From Terriglobia bacterium (GTDB taxonomy: Bacteria > Acidobacteriota > Terriglobia > Terriglobales > Acidobacteriaceae), in the NCBI GenBank assembly GCA_020073465.1, contig JAIQFC010000003.1, positions 277,920 through 341,919 of the forward strand: DNA of 64,000 nt, written 5' to 3'. The notes under the pieces are model-generated. The model worked only from the letters and a program-made list of their open reading frames with translations. It had not been told where the DNA came from and ran no database searches. The translations under genes were made by a program, and so were the position numbers. Shown piece after piece: positions 42,281 through 51,377 of the stretch (positions are counted from its first letter, which is position 1; each line of letters begins with the position of its first letter).

Positions 42281-45040
42281 TCAATGCGGCTGTTGATCGC
42301 GCTTCGCCAGGAAGTCGTTCTGACATTCGACGGCGGATGAATGAACCTCCGCGAACTTGGGGTTGGAGCGAAGACTCGCGAAGAGTGGATCGGTATCCAT
42401 TGCAGGATAGGAGCAATGTTTGCCCTGAATCGCCAGCTTCAGCATGCGAAGGGCGGCATCCGATTGGCCGCAGTAGGCGAGATGCGCAGCGAAGAAGTAA
42501 TTGACCTCGGGATCATCTGAGGACTTCACCGCTTTCGCAAGCGAACTGATTTCCTGAGCAGGCTTGTGCTGCACACAGGCCAGCAGCATGTTGTAGCTCT
42601 CCCAATCGGGGATGTGGGGTGCGCCGATCTGAAGAGCTTCGCTCCCTTTGCCTTCGCGCACGAGGATTTCGACGGCGTGAGCCTTCGACCATTCCGAACT
42701 GAGATCCTTGCGAATGAAGTCCCTGGCGCGTTTGTAGTTCCCGAGTTCCATAAAGGTGGAGGAGCACGAGCCCCAGGTGATCTGGGGTTCGAGCAGATAA
42801 GCCGTATCACACTGCCGGGCCGCTTCCTGGAGCAAGCCCGCATAGCGCAGTACATAATTTAATGCGTGGTGGGCCTGCGCGCTGTCGGGCCGGCGGCGGA
42901 CCATATTTTGTGCCTGCAGAAAAGAGTTCACTAAGTCACCGCGCTCGGTACGGTGTACGACCAACTCCAGAACGGCGTCGACAGAATCTGGGTCGAGTGC
43001 TAGAGCCCGCTCGGCGGCGGCGTCGGAGCGCTGCAACATGGCCGCGCCCGCCCCGCCGAAACGCGAGGCGGAGTATGAACGGTTGGATAGGGCGGCCCAT
43101 GCGGGAGCGTAGGTGGGGTCGAGTGCCACGGATCGTTCCAACATGGCCAGAGCCTGCTGGTTTGGTGCGGGGTCGCCCGTGAAAGGGATGCTTCGGAGAT
43201 AAAGGTTATACGCCTCTTCGTTTCTCGGAGGGTTCAAACCGTTTCTCTCAAAGACAGAGGCGCCTAAAACTGGAGCAAGCCGGCCATGCGCAGAGGCTGC
43301 GATCTGGGCCTGCATAGCCAGGAAGTCTTTCGCAGGGACATTGACCGTGTCGCGCCACAAGAGGCGATTGCTATCGACATCTACCGCCTCCATCGTGATC
43401 TGAAGCTGTCTGCCCAGCAACAGGTAGTGGCCGGTCACAATTCGATTCACGCCAAGGTCGCGTCCCACCTTTTGCAAATCGACCGACGGATCGGAGTATT
43501 TGCTCGCATTCGCAAACGGGCGAATGGAAAGAGGATGCATGTGACTGAGCGTGGTGGTGATTTCGTCAGGCAAGGCAAAGCGAAGGAAATCGATGCTGGA
43601 ATCACCTGCAGCATTTTGAAACGGAAGAACCGCGACCGAGGCAGGACGCGGCGCGGAAGAGGCGCGCATCTTATAAAATCCGAAACTTATCGCTGCCGCC
43701 ACAGTGAAAGCCAGGACCGCGAAGGCTACCCAAGGAAGGCGAGCACGCGCTTCCGCCTTCCTGCGCTCGACAATCTGTTCGTGCCGCTTAGTCTGTGCAA
43801 GCCGTTCCCGTTCGAGACGGCGCTTGTCCAGATCAGCTATCCTCCGCGCCAGTTCTGACGCAGTGGCAAGTCGTAGCGCCGGATCTCCACAGGCCGCTTG
43901 CGCGATGTCCTCACGCAACAGTGGATCTTCAACCCCGGCTTCCCATCCGGGTGCGAGCGGCCGGCGAAAGTCCCCGGCGACAAGCTGGTAAAGAATGACA
44001 CCCAAGGCGTAAATGTCCGAAACGGCGGTGGGTGGTTCTCCGGACATTGTTTCCGGGGCAATGTACATCAATGTGCCGCTCAAGGAGGGGCTCTGCGGAT
44101 GGAGCGTTTGCGTCAGCCCGAGGTTTGTAATGCCCAAGGCCTTGAGCCGAGAGGGCTCGATTAAGGATGCGCTGCCGAAATCGGCCACCTTGATCTGCGG
44201 GCCGCGGTCGGAAGACATCACCAGGATGTTGGAGGGTTTCAGGTCCTTGTGCAGCACTCCGGCCTGGTGAGCGGCAGCCACCGCGCCGGCGACCTCTGCG
44301 AGCACGCGCAACCGAAGTTGTAGCGGGATCGCCGCGAGTCCTCCCTGGTCTTGCGCCCACTGCGCCAGGTCCAAACCGCCATACTCACTCTCCAGGAAGT
44401 GTGGAGGAGTATCGAAATTCCATTCGAGAAGACGGACGAAGTGCGGATGCTCTCCCAGGGTCTCTCGCAAGAACCGAGCGACGGTGACTTCGCGTTTCAG
44501 CCCCTTAAGGCGCGACATGCTGGTGGCGAACTTGAAGACCCGAAGATCGCGGGTCTTGGGGTGCTCTGCGAGCCATACCTCGCTGCCGGCAGAAGTCTCG
44601 AGTGAGCGGATCAGGCGCCACTGCCCGCGTCCCGGGACGGGGTTTCCAGCCTTCAGATCCAGGTCACCCGTGGAGTAGGTCGCCCCGATCGATTTGTACT
44701 GAACTGCGACCCCCAGGCGGTAGCCCACACGCGGAACCGTCACTACGATCGAGGAATCTTCGTCGCCTAGGGCCCGGCGCAACTTCGACATCGCCGTGGC
44801 CAGAGAACCGTCAACCACAGTTAAGCCAGGCCACACGCTTTCGAGCAGCTTCTCCTTCGTAAGTACTTCACCGGCGTGGTCCAGAAGCTGCACCAGGAGC
44901 TCCAGAGGCTTCAACTCGAGTTCCACAGGCTGCCCATTGACGCGCAACTGAAGGCCAAGGTCGTCGAATTCGCAGTTGGCGAAGCGCCAGAGGCGTCCGC
45001 ACGATTCCTGCGCCTCGACCTGGGAGCCGTTGTGAATCAT
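42281..45040 (-). CDS. Winged-helix / Ser-Thr kinase / membrane / TolB-TPR fusion protein
   Basis: The product is 919 aa with four parts. Residues 15-112 form a CadC/ToxR-type winged helix ('ELKPLELLVQLLDHAGEVLTK', 'RVGYRLG'). Residues 140-400 form a protein kinase: Lys170 in 'RVFKFA', 'LHKDLKPSNILV' (Asp266, HKD instead of HRD), 'ADFGSAS' (287-289) and 'APE' (328-330); the glycine-rich loop is degenerate ('SLETSAGSEVW'). A membrane helix lies at about 436-456. The rest has a TolB-like strand region ('ASVAVLPFQNAAGD') and TPR repeats, presumably periplasmic. DNA binding, kinase and sensor are thus on one chain. No ortholog is named. Confidence 0.88.
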   Translation of the reverse strand: MIHNGSQVEAQESCGRLWRFANCEFDDLGLQLRVNGQPVELELKPLELLVQLLDHAGEVLTKEKLLESVWPGLTVVDGSLATAMSKLRRALGDEDSSIVVTVPRVGYRLGVAVQYKSIGATYSTGDLDLKAGNPVPGRGQWRLIRSLETSAGSEVWLAEHPKTRDLRVFKFATSMSRLKGLKREVTVARFLRETLGEHPHFVRLLEWNFDTPPHFLESEYGGLDLAQWAQDQGGLAAIPLQLRLRVLAEVAGAVAAAHQAGVLHKDLKPSNILVMSSDRGPQIKVADFGSASLIEPSRLKALGITNLGLTQTLHPQSPSLSGTLMYIAPETMSGEPPTAVSDIYALGVILYQLVAGDFRRPLAPGWEAGVEDPLLREDIAQAACGDPALRLATASELARRIADLDKRRLERERLAQTKRHEQIVERRKAEARARLPWVAFAVLAFTVAAAISFGFYKMRASSAPRPASVAVLPFQNAAGDSSIDFLRFALPDEITTTLSHMHPLSIRPFANASKYSDPSVDLQKVGRDLGVNRIVTGHYLLLGRQLQITMEAVDVDSNRLLWRDTVNVPAKDFLAMQAQIAASAHGRLAPVLGASVFERNGLNPPRNEEAYNLYLRSIPFTGDPAPNQQALAMLERSVALDPTYAPAWAALSNRSYSASRFGGAGAAMLQRSDAAAERALALDPDSVDAVLELVVHRTERGDLVNSFLQAQNMVRRRPDSAQAHHALNYVLRYAGLLQEAARQCDTAYLLEPQITWGSCSSTFMELGNYKRARDFIRKDLSSEWSKAHAVEILVREGKGSEALQIGAPHIPDWESYNMLLACVQHKPAQEISSLAKAVKSSDDPEVNYFFAAHLAYCGQSDAALRMLKLAIQGKHCSYPAMDTDPLFASLRSNPKFAEVHSSAVECQNDFLAKRDQQPH

Positions 45041-45066
45041 GGACTTATCTTTCTTTAGAGTTTCTT

Positions 45067-45140
45067 GAGAATTCCGTCAGGACAGCAAGCGGGGGAGTTG
45101 TGCAAGCTACGCCGACGGTCGGACTTGGGGGGGAATTCTC
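45067..45140. promoter_or_regulatory. 9-bp inverted repeat in the divergent promoter region
   Basis: GAGAATTCC (45067-45075) and GGAATTCTC (45132-45140) are exact reverse complements 56 bases apart, between the winged-helix kinase gene and the GloVer-repeat gene. They could be binding half-sites for the winged-helix protein; chance is not excluded. Confidence 0.3.
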
Positions 45141-45206
45141 TCACAAGTCGGCCACCAGCGGTAAGGCCTATCTGTGCTATGGGAAAGCTCTTTGGGGAGG
45201 GGCGAG

Positions 45207-46880
45207 ATGAAATCAATGACTCTAGTGTCCGGCTCGAGGATGGTTGCGTTGGCGTTTGTGCTGGCCTTCGTCTCGGGTGCGACTGCGCTTCAGGCGCAGA
45301 CTTACACGGTGCTGTACAGCTATGGAACCAACACCGGTGACCCGAGGAACCCCGAAACGAATGGCCTGATGTCGCAAGGGAGGGACGGCAACCTGTACAG
45401 CACCACCCCACTGGGTGGCGCAACCAATGCCGGAGCGGCCTTCAAAATCACCTCCACCGGGTCGTTGACGAAGCTTTTTGATTTTGCCTCCGGCGACGCC
45501 GCAGTTGGCGGATTGACGCTGGGTTTCGACGGAAACCTCTATGGGACTACCGCGGGCGGCGGCACCAGCCTAGTAGGAACCGTGTTCAAGACCACGCCCG
45601 GCGGGCAGCGGACTACGTTGTGGAACTTCACGAGTTTCGACGATGGGGCAAATCCTCTATTCCCACCGTTTCAGGGGCAGGACGGCAACTTCTACGGGGT
45701 TAATCCTGATGACCGCACAGGAGACTATGGTCTGGTGTACAAGATGACCTCCGCAGGTGTGCTGACCGTTCTCGGAGACTTCAGCTCCACCAACGGTAAT
45801 AATCCCAACCTTCCGACGCAGGGGACGGATGGCAACTTCTATGGAACGACCCGGTTTGGTGGTTTCAACGGTACCGGCTGTCAGATCGGCTGTGGAGTGG
45901 TGTACAAGCTGACTCCGGGCGGAAAGATTACCGTTCTCCACACCTTTCAGGGGTTTCCGACGGAAGGGGCGTTGCCGGTTGGAGTTCTGGCCCAGGGCAA
46001 TGACGGGAACTTCTACGGCGTTACCTATCAGGGCGGGGCCAACAATCAGGGGACTATCTTCAAGATCACTCCATCTGGCGTCTATACGCTGCTCTACGCC
46101 TTCCATGACGTTGCTGGCAGCGATGGGATCAATCCCTGGGTTGGGCTGGCGCTGGGGACCGACGGCAACTTCTACGGCACGGCCCAGGGCGGAACACACA
46201 ACGCGGGAGTGCTCTTCAAGGTCACTCCTGCCGGAACGGAGTCGATTCTCTACAACTTCTGCTCCCTTTCCTTCTGCGCGGATGGCTTCTTCCCTCAGAC
46301 GCCACTCATGCAACACACAAATGGGAAATTCTATGGGAGCGTGGAATCGGGCGGCGCGAACGGCCTGAATGGCGGCGTCTTCTACAGCCTGGACATGGGT
46401 CTGAAGCCATTCGTCGGCCTGGTAACGTGGACGGGCAAGGTCGGGAAGACGGTCGAGATCCTTGGCCAGGGATTCACCGGAACAACGAAAGTCTCGTTCA
46501 ACGGAACACCGGCAAGCTTCACCGTAGTCTCTGACACCTATCTCACCGCCACACTTCCTACCGGCGCGACCACCGGCTTTGTGAATGTCACTACTCCCGG
46601 AGGCACGCTGAAAAGCAATCGCAAGTTCCTGGTCACACCGTCGATCGTCAGCTTCAGTCCGACAAGCGGCCCTGTGGGAACGGTTGTTACCGTTACGGGA
46701 AATAGCTTCACGGGTGCCACAAAAGTCAGTTTCGGCGGGATCAAGGCCACCACGTTCTCAGTTGACTCGTACACTCAGATCACGGCCACGGTTCCGACTG
46801 GTGCGGTAACCGGCAAGATTCAAGTGACCACTCCAGGAGGAACAGCGACGAGCGCGACAAGTTTCACGGTCACACCGTAG
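45207..46880 (+). CDS. Secreted GloVer-repeat (TIGR03803-type) protein with IPT/TIG domains
   Basis: From the ATG at 45207 (GGGGAGG upstream) the product is 557 aa, with signal peptide 'VALAFVLAFVSGATALQA'. About eight repeats of roughly 40 residues follow, with 'G.DGN.YG.T..GG..N.G..FK' and 'LY.F' strands, the choice-of-anchor GloVer repeat that forms a beta-propeller-like array. Two IPT/TIG domains (about 390-470 and 475-557) end the protein ('SFSPTSGPVGTVVTVTGNSF'). Such proteins are abundant in Acidobacteria and presumed extracellular, perhaps adhesive. It is divergent from the winged-helix kinase, so it may be a target of that regulator. Confidence 0.85.
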   Translation: MKSMTLVSGSRMVALAFVLAFVSGATALQAQTYTVLYSYGTNTGDPRNPETNGLMSQGRDGNLYSTTPLGGATNAGAAFKITSTGSLTKLFDFASGDAAVGGLTLGFDGNLYGTTAGGGTSLVGTVFKTTPGGQRTTLWNFTSFDDGANPLFPPFQGQDGNFYGVNPDDRTGDYGLVYKMTSAGVLTVLGDFSSTNGNNPNLPTQGTDGNFYGTTRFGGFNGTGCQIGCGVVYKLTPGGKITVLHTFQGFPTEGALPVGVLAQGNDGNFYGVTYQGGANNQGTIFKITPSGVYTLLYAFHDVAGSDGINPWVGLALGTDGNFYGTAQGGTHNAGVLFKVTPAGTESILYNFCSLSFCADGFFPQTPLMQHTNGKFYGSVESGGANGLNGGVFYSLDMGLKPFVGLVTWTGKVGKTVEILGQGFTGTTKVSFNGTPASFTVVSDTYLTATLPTGATTGFVNVTTPGGTLKSNRKFLVTPSIVSFSPTSGPVGTVVTVTGNSFTGATKVSFGGIKATTFSVDSYTQITATVPTGAVTGKIQVTTPGGTATSATSFTVTP

Positions 46881-46905
46881 TTTTCCACCCGTCTATCGTC
46901 TTCCA

Positions 46906-46946
46906 GGGGCAGCCGAGCAACATAACCGGCTGCCCCTCGGTATGTT
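46906..46946 (+). terminator. Probable intrinsic terminator after the GloVer gene
   Basis: GGGGCAGCC (46906-46914) and GGCTGCCCC (46928-46936) form a 9-bp GC-rich stem with a 13-base loop, followed within ten bases by TTTT. It lies 26 bases after the stop codon. Confidence 0.6.
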
Positions 46947-46996
46947 TTGACCCCAACGCATTCCGGTCCCCCGGTCTTCTGTTACCCTTTTCACCC

Positions 46997-47422
46997 ATGA
47001 GAACCGTGCAAACAATTGACTATTCCGACGCGAAGCGAGCTGTCGAGCTGATCGTGGATCGAGCTCTCCAGCTGCAAAAGACCGTCGTGGTGGCGGTAGC
47101 TGACTCGCATGGCGAACTCATCTGCTTCGCCCGCATGGATGGTGCGCCCGTCGCGTCGATTGGGATTGCCATGAACAAGGCCTGGACCGCAGCGCGAGCG
47201 CGCGTGCCAACACAGGAGATCGGAGAGAACGTCAGGCACCCTGAAAAAGGACACGATATCGCCTACTATGGCGACCCGAGATTTGTGGGATGGGGTGGCG
47301 GCATTCCGGTCTGGAAAGATGGCGAGGTCGCGGGAGCGGTCGCTGTGAGCGGGTTATCGTCCAGTGAGGATGTGAGCCTGGCCACCGCGGGCGCAGAACT
47401 GATTGCGCAAGCCAAAGGCTGA
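46997..47422 (+). CDS. GlcG/HbpS-family protein (haem-degrading type)
   Basis: The product is 141 aa. 'AKRAVELIVDRALQLQKTVVVAVADSHGELICFARMDGAPVASIGIAMNKAWTAA' and 'IPVWKDGEVAGAVAVSGLSSSEDVSLATAG' match the GlcG/HbpS (DUF336) fold. Members bind haem, cobalamin or small cofactors, and some accompany glycolate oxidation; neither partner is present. No signal peptide is seen. It appears monocistronic. Confidence 0.85.
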   Translation: MRTVQTIDYSDAKRAVELIVDRALQLQKTVVVAVADSHGELICFARMDGAPVASIGIAMNKAWTAARARVPTQEIGENVRHPEKGHDIAYYGDPRFVGWGGGIPVWKDGEVAGAVAVSGLSSSEDVSLATAGAELIAQAKG

Positions 47423-47872
47423 GCGGATACAAAGCCAGCAAGGTGAAAAATTGCGAACCTCCGCCAACAGGCAGGCTCGCTTCGATTGACCCGGCAGCTC
47501 TCAGTTCGCCGTGAGGTTGTCGGCTGCACCTCCAGAACCCGAAACTGAGACGCTACCTGGCCAACTCGGAGCGACGGGAAGACGTCTATTTCAACGCAGT
47601 CTCCGTCGCTCGCGAGAGATCGGCCCATCTGTGACCGCGAAGTTCCCCCCGAACTTCGCTGGCTGGGACAGCCCGTCATCCCGGCTCCGAGTTGCCCTTA
47701 CCTAATAACTAATGTGAGAAAGGCGGGCGAATTGGCTCACGAGCACACACAAAATGGGATTCGACGGGGAGAAATGCGGTTATAAGGTGCCTGTTTTCAG
47801 CTGGTTGACATCGCGACCGATACGGGATATGCTTCGCCGCCAACGCGCTCTACTGCGCGCGGGGCGGGCCTT
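47423..47872. other. Intergenic region with ECF-operon promoter
   Basis: This 450-base interval holds no convincing gene; an open minus-strand frame at 47266-47679 overlaps the GlcG/HbpS gene and is compositionally poor. The promoter for the sigma/kinase operon lies at its 3' end. Confidence 0.55.
47805..47833 (+). promoter_or_regulatory. Sigma-70-type promoter of the ECF-sigma/kinase operon
   Basis: TTGACA (47805-47810), a 17-base spacer and TATGCT (47828-47833) fit a housekeeping promoter about 35 bases before the sigma-factor start. No obvious ECF-type autoregulatory promoter was seen. Confidence 0.65.
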
Positions 47873-48451
47873 TTGCATCGTGAGTCTCCAAGTCCGGTGA
47901 CGGAGTTGCTTGTTCGCTGGAGGGCCGGCGACCGTGAGGCGTTAGAGTCATTAATGCCGATGGTTTATGGCGAACTGCGGCGGCTGGCACATCACTATCT
48001 GCAGCGCGAACGTGGCGACCACACATTGCAGAGTACAGCCCTTGTGCACGAGGCTTATCTTCGCCTGGCGGGACAGAATCCGCCGCAGTGGCAGAACCGC
48101 GCCCATTTCTTTGGAATTGCCGCTCACCTGATGCGGCAGATCCTGGTGGAGTATGCACGCGGCCACGCCGCCGCCAAGCGTGGGGGCGGCGCCTGCAAGC
48201 TGGCGCTGGATGAGGCCAACGAACTTGCACAGCAACCTGATGTCGACGTGATCGCACTCGATGGAGCACTGGAGCGGCTTACGGCCCTGGATGCTCAGCA
48301 AAGCCGCATCGTCGAGCTCCGTTTCTTTGCCGGACTCACGATTGAAGACACCTCCGAGGTCCTGGGAATCTCTCCGGCGACCGTCAAGCGCGACTGGACT
48401 TCGGCCCGAGCCTGGCTGCATCGTGAAATCGCAGGGAGTTCACCCGAATGA
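47873..48451 (+). CDS. ECF-type RNA polymerase sigma factor (TIGR02999-like)
   Basis: The product is 192 aa from a TTG; a GTG at 47897 is an alternative start. Region 2 is 'LLVRWRAGDREALESLMPMVYGELRRLAHHYLQRE' with 'LQSTALVHEAYLRL', and region 4 is 'LDAQQSRIVELRFFAGLTIEDTSEVLGISPATVKRDWTSARAWL'. This type is usually encoded just before TPR-linked Ser/Thr kinases in Acidobacteria and Planctomycetes, where the kinase is thought to control the sigma factor by phosphorylation. No anti-sigma factor is present. Its stop overlaps the kinase ATG as ATGA, so the two are coupled. Confidence 0.92.
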   Translation: MHRESPSPVTELLVRWRAGDREALESLMPMVYGELRRLAHHYLQRERGDHTLQSTALVHEAYLRLAGQNPPQWQNRAHFFGIAAHLMRQILVEYARGHAAAKRGGGACKLALDEANELAQQPDVDVIALDGALERLTALDAQQSRIVELRFFAGLTIEDTSEVLGISPATVKRDWTSARAWLHREIAGSSPE

Positions 48452-49398
48452 CCCCGGAACGGTGGCAGCAGGTAAGACAGGTATTTGACGCAGCCATTGC
48501 CTTGCATGCGGCGGAACGCTCGACCTATCTGGATAAAGTCTGTGCCGGCGATTCCGAGCTGCGCCGTGAAGTCGAGTCTCTCTTGTTCTCCGATCAAGAG
48601 GCCGGAAGCGGTTTCCTGAAAACTCCCGTGGTCGACTTGAGGCGGTCGCTGGCAGGCACCGGCCCATCCTCCAGCCGCGTCGGGCGCAGGATTGGCGCCT
48701 ACGACATCCTGGAGGAAATTGGCCACGGCGGGATGGGCGAAGTCTACCGTGCCGTGCGCGCGGACGGACAGTTTACCAAGGAAGTGGCGATCAAACTGGT
48801 GCGCGGGGGCTTGGGCACGGAGTTTGTAATCGAGCGGTTCCGCCAGGAGCGGCAGATTCTTGCTGGCCTGGACCATCCCAACATCGCGCGCCTGCTGGAC
48901 GGAGGGAGCACGGAAGATGGCATTCCGTACCTGGTGATGGAGCTGGTGAGAGGGACGCCGATCGACCAGTACTGCGCCACCCACGGTCTGGACATCTCCT
49001 CTCGTCTGAAGCTGTTCCTCCAGGTGTGCGCGGCGGTGCAGTACGCACACCAACGGCTGGTGATCCACCGCGACATCAAGCCCGGCAACATTCTGGTGAC
49101 GGAAGAAGGCGTGCCGAAGCTGCTGGATTTTGGGATCGCGAAGATACTGGATCCCGACGCCAGTTCCGAGACCACTCTGTCTCATCCTCTGACGCCGCAG
49201 TACGCCAGCCCGGAACAGATTCGAGGTGAGCCGATCACGACTGCGACCGACGTGTACTCGCTGGGCGTCGTGCTGTACCAGCTGCTGACCGGGCACTCTC
49301 CGTATCCCCGGAATACACGGACGCCGCACGAGCTCGCGCGGGCAATCTGCGACTTGGAGCCGGAACGGCCCAGCACCGTGATTCTCAAACGAGCATGA
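48448..49398 (+). CDS. Ser/Thr protein kinase catalytic 'head', C-lobe incomplete
   Basis: The product is 316 aa. Residues 1-60 are the helical N-cap common to these kinases ('MTPERWQQVRQVFDAAIAL'). The kinase domain starts near 84: P-loop 'IGHGGMGEVY' (91-100), Lys116 in 'VAIK', 'HRDIKPGNIL' (Asp209), 'LDFGIA' (227-229), 'SPE' (254-256) and 'DVYSLGVVLYQLL'. All catalytic residues are present. The protein ends at 'ERPSTVILKRA', before subdomain XI with the invariant Arg. The missing segment is encoded at the start of the next gene, joined by an ATGA overlap. Either the kinase is assembled from two chains or this is a frameshift of a once single gene. Confidence 0.9.
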   Translation: MTPERWQQVRQVFDAAIALHAAERSTYLDKVCAGDSELRREVESLLFSDQEAGSGFLKTPVVDLRRSLAGTGPSSSRVGRRIGAYDILEEIGHGGMGEVYRAVRADGQFTKEVAIKLVRGGLGTEFVIERFRQERQILAGLDHPNIARLLDGGSTEDGIPYLVMELVRGTPIDQYCATHGLDISSRLKLFLQVCAAVQYAHQRLVIHRDIKPGNILVTEEGVPKLLDFGIAKILDPDASSETTLSHPLTPQYASPEQIRGEPITTATDVYSLGVVLYQLLTGHSPYPRNTRTPHELARAICDLEPERPSTVILKRA

Positions 49399-51377
49399 GG
49401 ACCGAACCGATCGACGCCACGGGAGCTACGTCCCCGCCGACCGCGGAACTGGCGAGCGGCCTGCGCGCGGCATCCTCCGGGAAGTTACGGCGGCGCCTGG
49501 CCGGCGACCTGGACGTCATTGTGCTCAAGGCGCTGCGCAAGGAACCGCAGCGGCGCTACGTTTCGGTGGAGCAGATGGCGGAGGACATTCGCCGCCACCT
49601 GCAGGGTTTGCCGGTGTCAGCGGCGCCAGACTCGCTGGCGTATCGCGCACGTAAGTTTGTGCAGCGGCACAAGCTGGGAATGGCGGCGACAACCATCATT
49701 CTGCTTGTCATCGCAGGTGGGGTAGCGGCGACCATCCGCGAAGCCCGCATCGCCGCGGCCAACCAGCGGAGGGCAGAGAAGCGTTTTGCTGATGTTCGCC
49801 AACTGGCCAATTCGCTGATGTACGAGATCCATGACTCGATCGACGGGGTGCCCGGAGCGGCCGCCGGCCGGCAATTGATTGTGCAGAGATCGCAGGAGTA
49901 CCTGGACAGTCTGGCGCGGGAAGCAACCGGCGACATTTCGCTGCAACGCGAACTGGCCTCGGCCTACGACCGGCTGGGTACCGTGCAGGGCAATACATAC
50001 GAGTCCAGCATCGGCGATGCGGAAGGAGCGCGGCGGAGTCTGAAGAAGGCGGTGGCGATCCGCGAGGCCATTGCCAACGCCAACCCGCGTAACAGCGAAG
50101 ATCATATCGCGCTGGCCCGCGCCTATGAGCAGTTGGGGCGGGCGCTATGGTTGTCTCCGGGCGGCACCAGCGAGGGACTGCAGAATCTGCGGAAGGCGGT
50201 GGCGATTGCGGAGCCGGCAGCACGGGACGATCCGCGAAATACAGCTGCCCTCGAGGTGCTGGCGCGAGGATATCAATACCTGGGCGACCTGGAAGGAGGC
50301 AGTGGGTTGCGGGGAGGCACGGCCGCTCTTGGGGATGCTCTGGAGAATCATCGCAAGGCTTTGCCGTTGATGCGGCAAGTCGCAGAGGCCAATCCGGCGG
50401 ATCCGTACAAGAAGTATCTGCTCGCGCGGGCCACGCTGGGAGTTGGCGATGACTACCTGCGCGGGGGTGACGCCGTCCAGGCTCTGGAGTACTACCAGCA
50501 AGCAGAGAGTATTGTCGCTCCGCTGTTGGACAACGCCAATACCCTTTACCGGAGGGGCTTTGCGATCTGCCAGACGCGCATGGGAGACGCGCTGTTGATG
50601 GGCGGTCGTCCGGCCGAGGCTCTGGCGCACTATCGGAAAGAGGAAGAAGTGCTCCGGCCACTAGCAGCCGCGGATCCACGGGACACCGTGGCGCAGTTGG
50701 AACTGGTGACGTCGGAAGGAGACATCGGGCATGCCATGGTTGAGGCCGGCCAGATCGAACAAGGAAGGGTGGCCCTGCTACGCGCGTTGTCGCGGACGGC
50801 GACGGTTACCAAGACGGCGAACGACTCGTATGCGCGGACTCTGCTGGCCAGCACCGAGGCACTGGTAGGCGAGGCGCTGGAACGGGGCGGAAACGTGGGC
50901 GCTGCGCAATTCCACTACGCGCGGGCACTCGAACTCTACTCTGCCATTGTGTCCGCTGACCCCGCCGACCTTGAAGATGCCGTGAACGTGGTGATCATGC
51001 GCAACCACCTCGGTGGTGCGCGTCTGAAGTTGGGTTTGGTGCCGGCAGCCCGCGAGGACTACAGGAGCGCTCTCTCTACCGCCGAGTCCATGACGGCTTC
51101 CAACCCGGACAACATTGAGGTCCTCTATGCGCTGGCGGACACCTATGCAGGTTTGGGAGATGTGAGTGCAGCGCAGGTAAAGTCCTCAGCCCGCGCCTCG
51201 GAAAGATCGAATGCTTGGCGCGAAACGGGAGTCTGGTACGGGAAAAGCCTGGATACCTGGCAGAGGATTCCTCATCCCGGACCCGTGTCACCCAACGGAT
51301 TCAAGGCGGGCGATCCTCGAGAAGTGACCCGGCGGGCAAAAGCAGCAGACGAACAGGTGAGTGGCAAGCATCTCTGA
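49395..51377 (+). CDS. Kinase 'tail' 1: subdomain XI, membrane helix and TPR protein
   Basis: The product is 660 aa. Residues 1-28 are a linker. 'KLRRRLAGDLDVIVLKALRKEPQRRYVSVEQMAEDIRRHL' (30-69) is kinase subdomain X-XI, containing the invariant Arg (RR at 53-54). A membrane helix (about 95-114) follows, then a coiled 'AEKRFADVRQLANSLMYEIHDSI' region and about ten TPR-like repeats to residue 600. It ends with a conserved 'YGKSLDTWQRIPHPGPVSPNGF' block. In related genes this region is fused to the kinase head in one chain. The start codon overlaps the head's stop by four bases, and it is followed by two paralogs. Confidence 0.85.
   Translation: MRTEPIDATGATSPPTAELASGLRAASSGKLRRRLAGDLDVIVLKALRKEPQRRYVSVEQMAEDIRRHLQGLPVSAAPDSLAYRARKFVQRHKLGMAATTIILLVIAGGVAATIREARIAAANQRRAEKRFADVRQLANSLMYEIHDSIDGVPGAAAGRQLIVQRSQEYLDSLAREATGDISLQRELASAYDRLGTVQGNTYESSIGDAEGARRSLKKAVAIREAIANANPRNSEDHIALARAYEQLGRALWLSPGGTSEGLQNLRKAVAIAEPAARDDPRNTAALEVLARGYQYLGDLEGGSGLRGGTAALGDALENHRKALPLMRQVAEANPADPYKKYLLARATLGVGDDYLRGGDAVQALEYYQQAESIVAPLLDNANTLYRRGFAICQTRMGDALLMGGRPAEALAHYRKEEEVLRPLAAADPRDTVAQLELVTSEGDIGHAMVEAGQIEQGRVALLRALSRTATVTKTANDSYARTLLASTEALVGEALERGGNVGAAQFHYARALELYSAIVSADPADLEDAVNVVIMRNHLGGARLKLGLVPAAREDYRSALSTAESMTASNPDNIEVLYALADTYAGLGDVSAAQVKSSARASERSNAWRETGVWYGKSLDTWQRIPHPGPVSPNGFKAGDPREVTRRAKAADEQVSGKHL

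Noticed and set aside
47266..47679. 137-codon minus-strand open frame
   Set aside because: It is antisense to the GlcG/HbpS gene, Ser/Pro/Arg-rich and without any motif.
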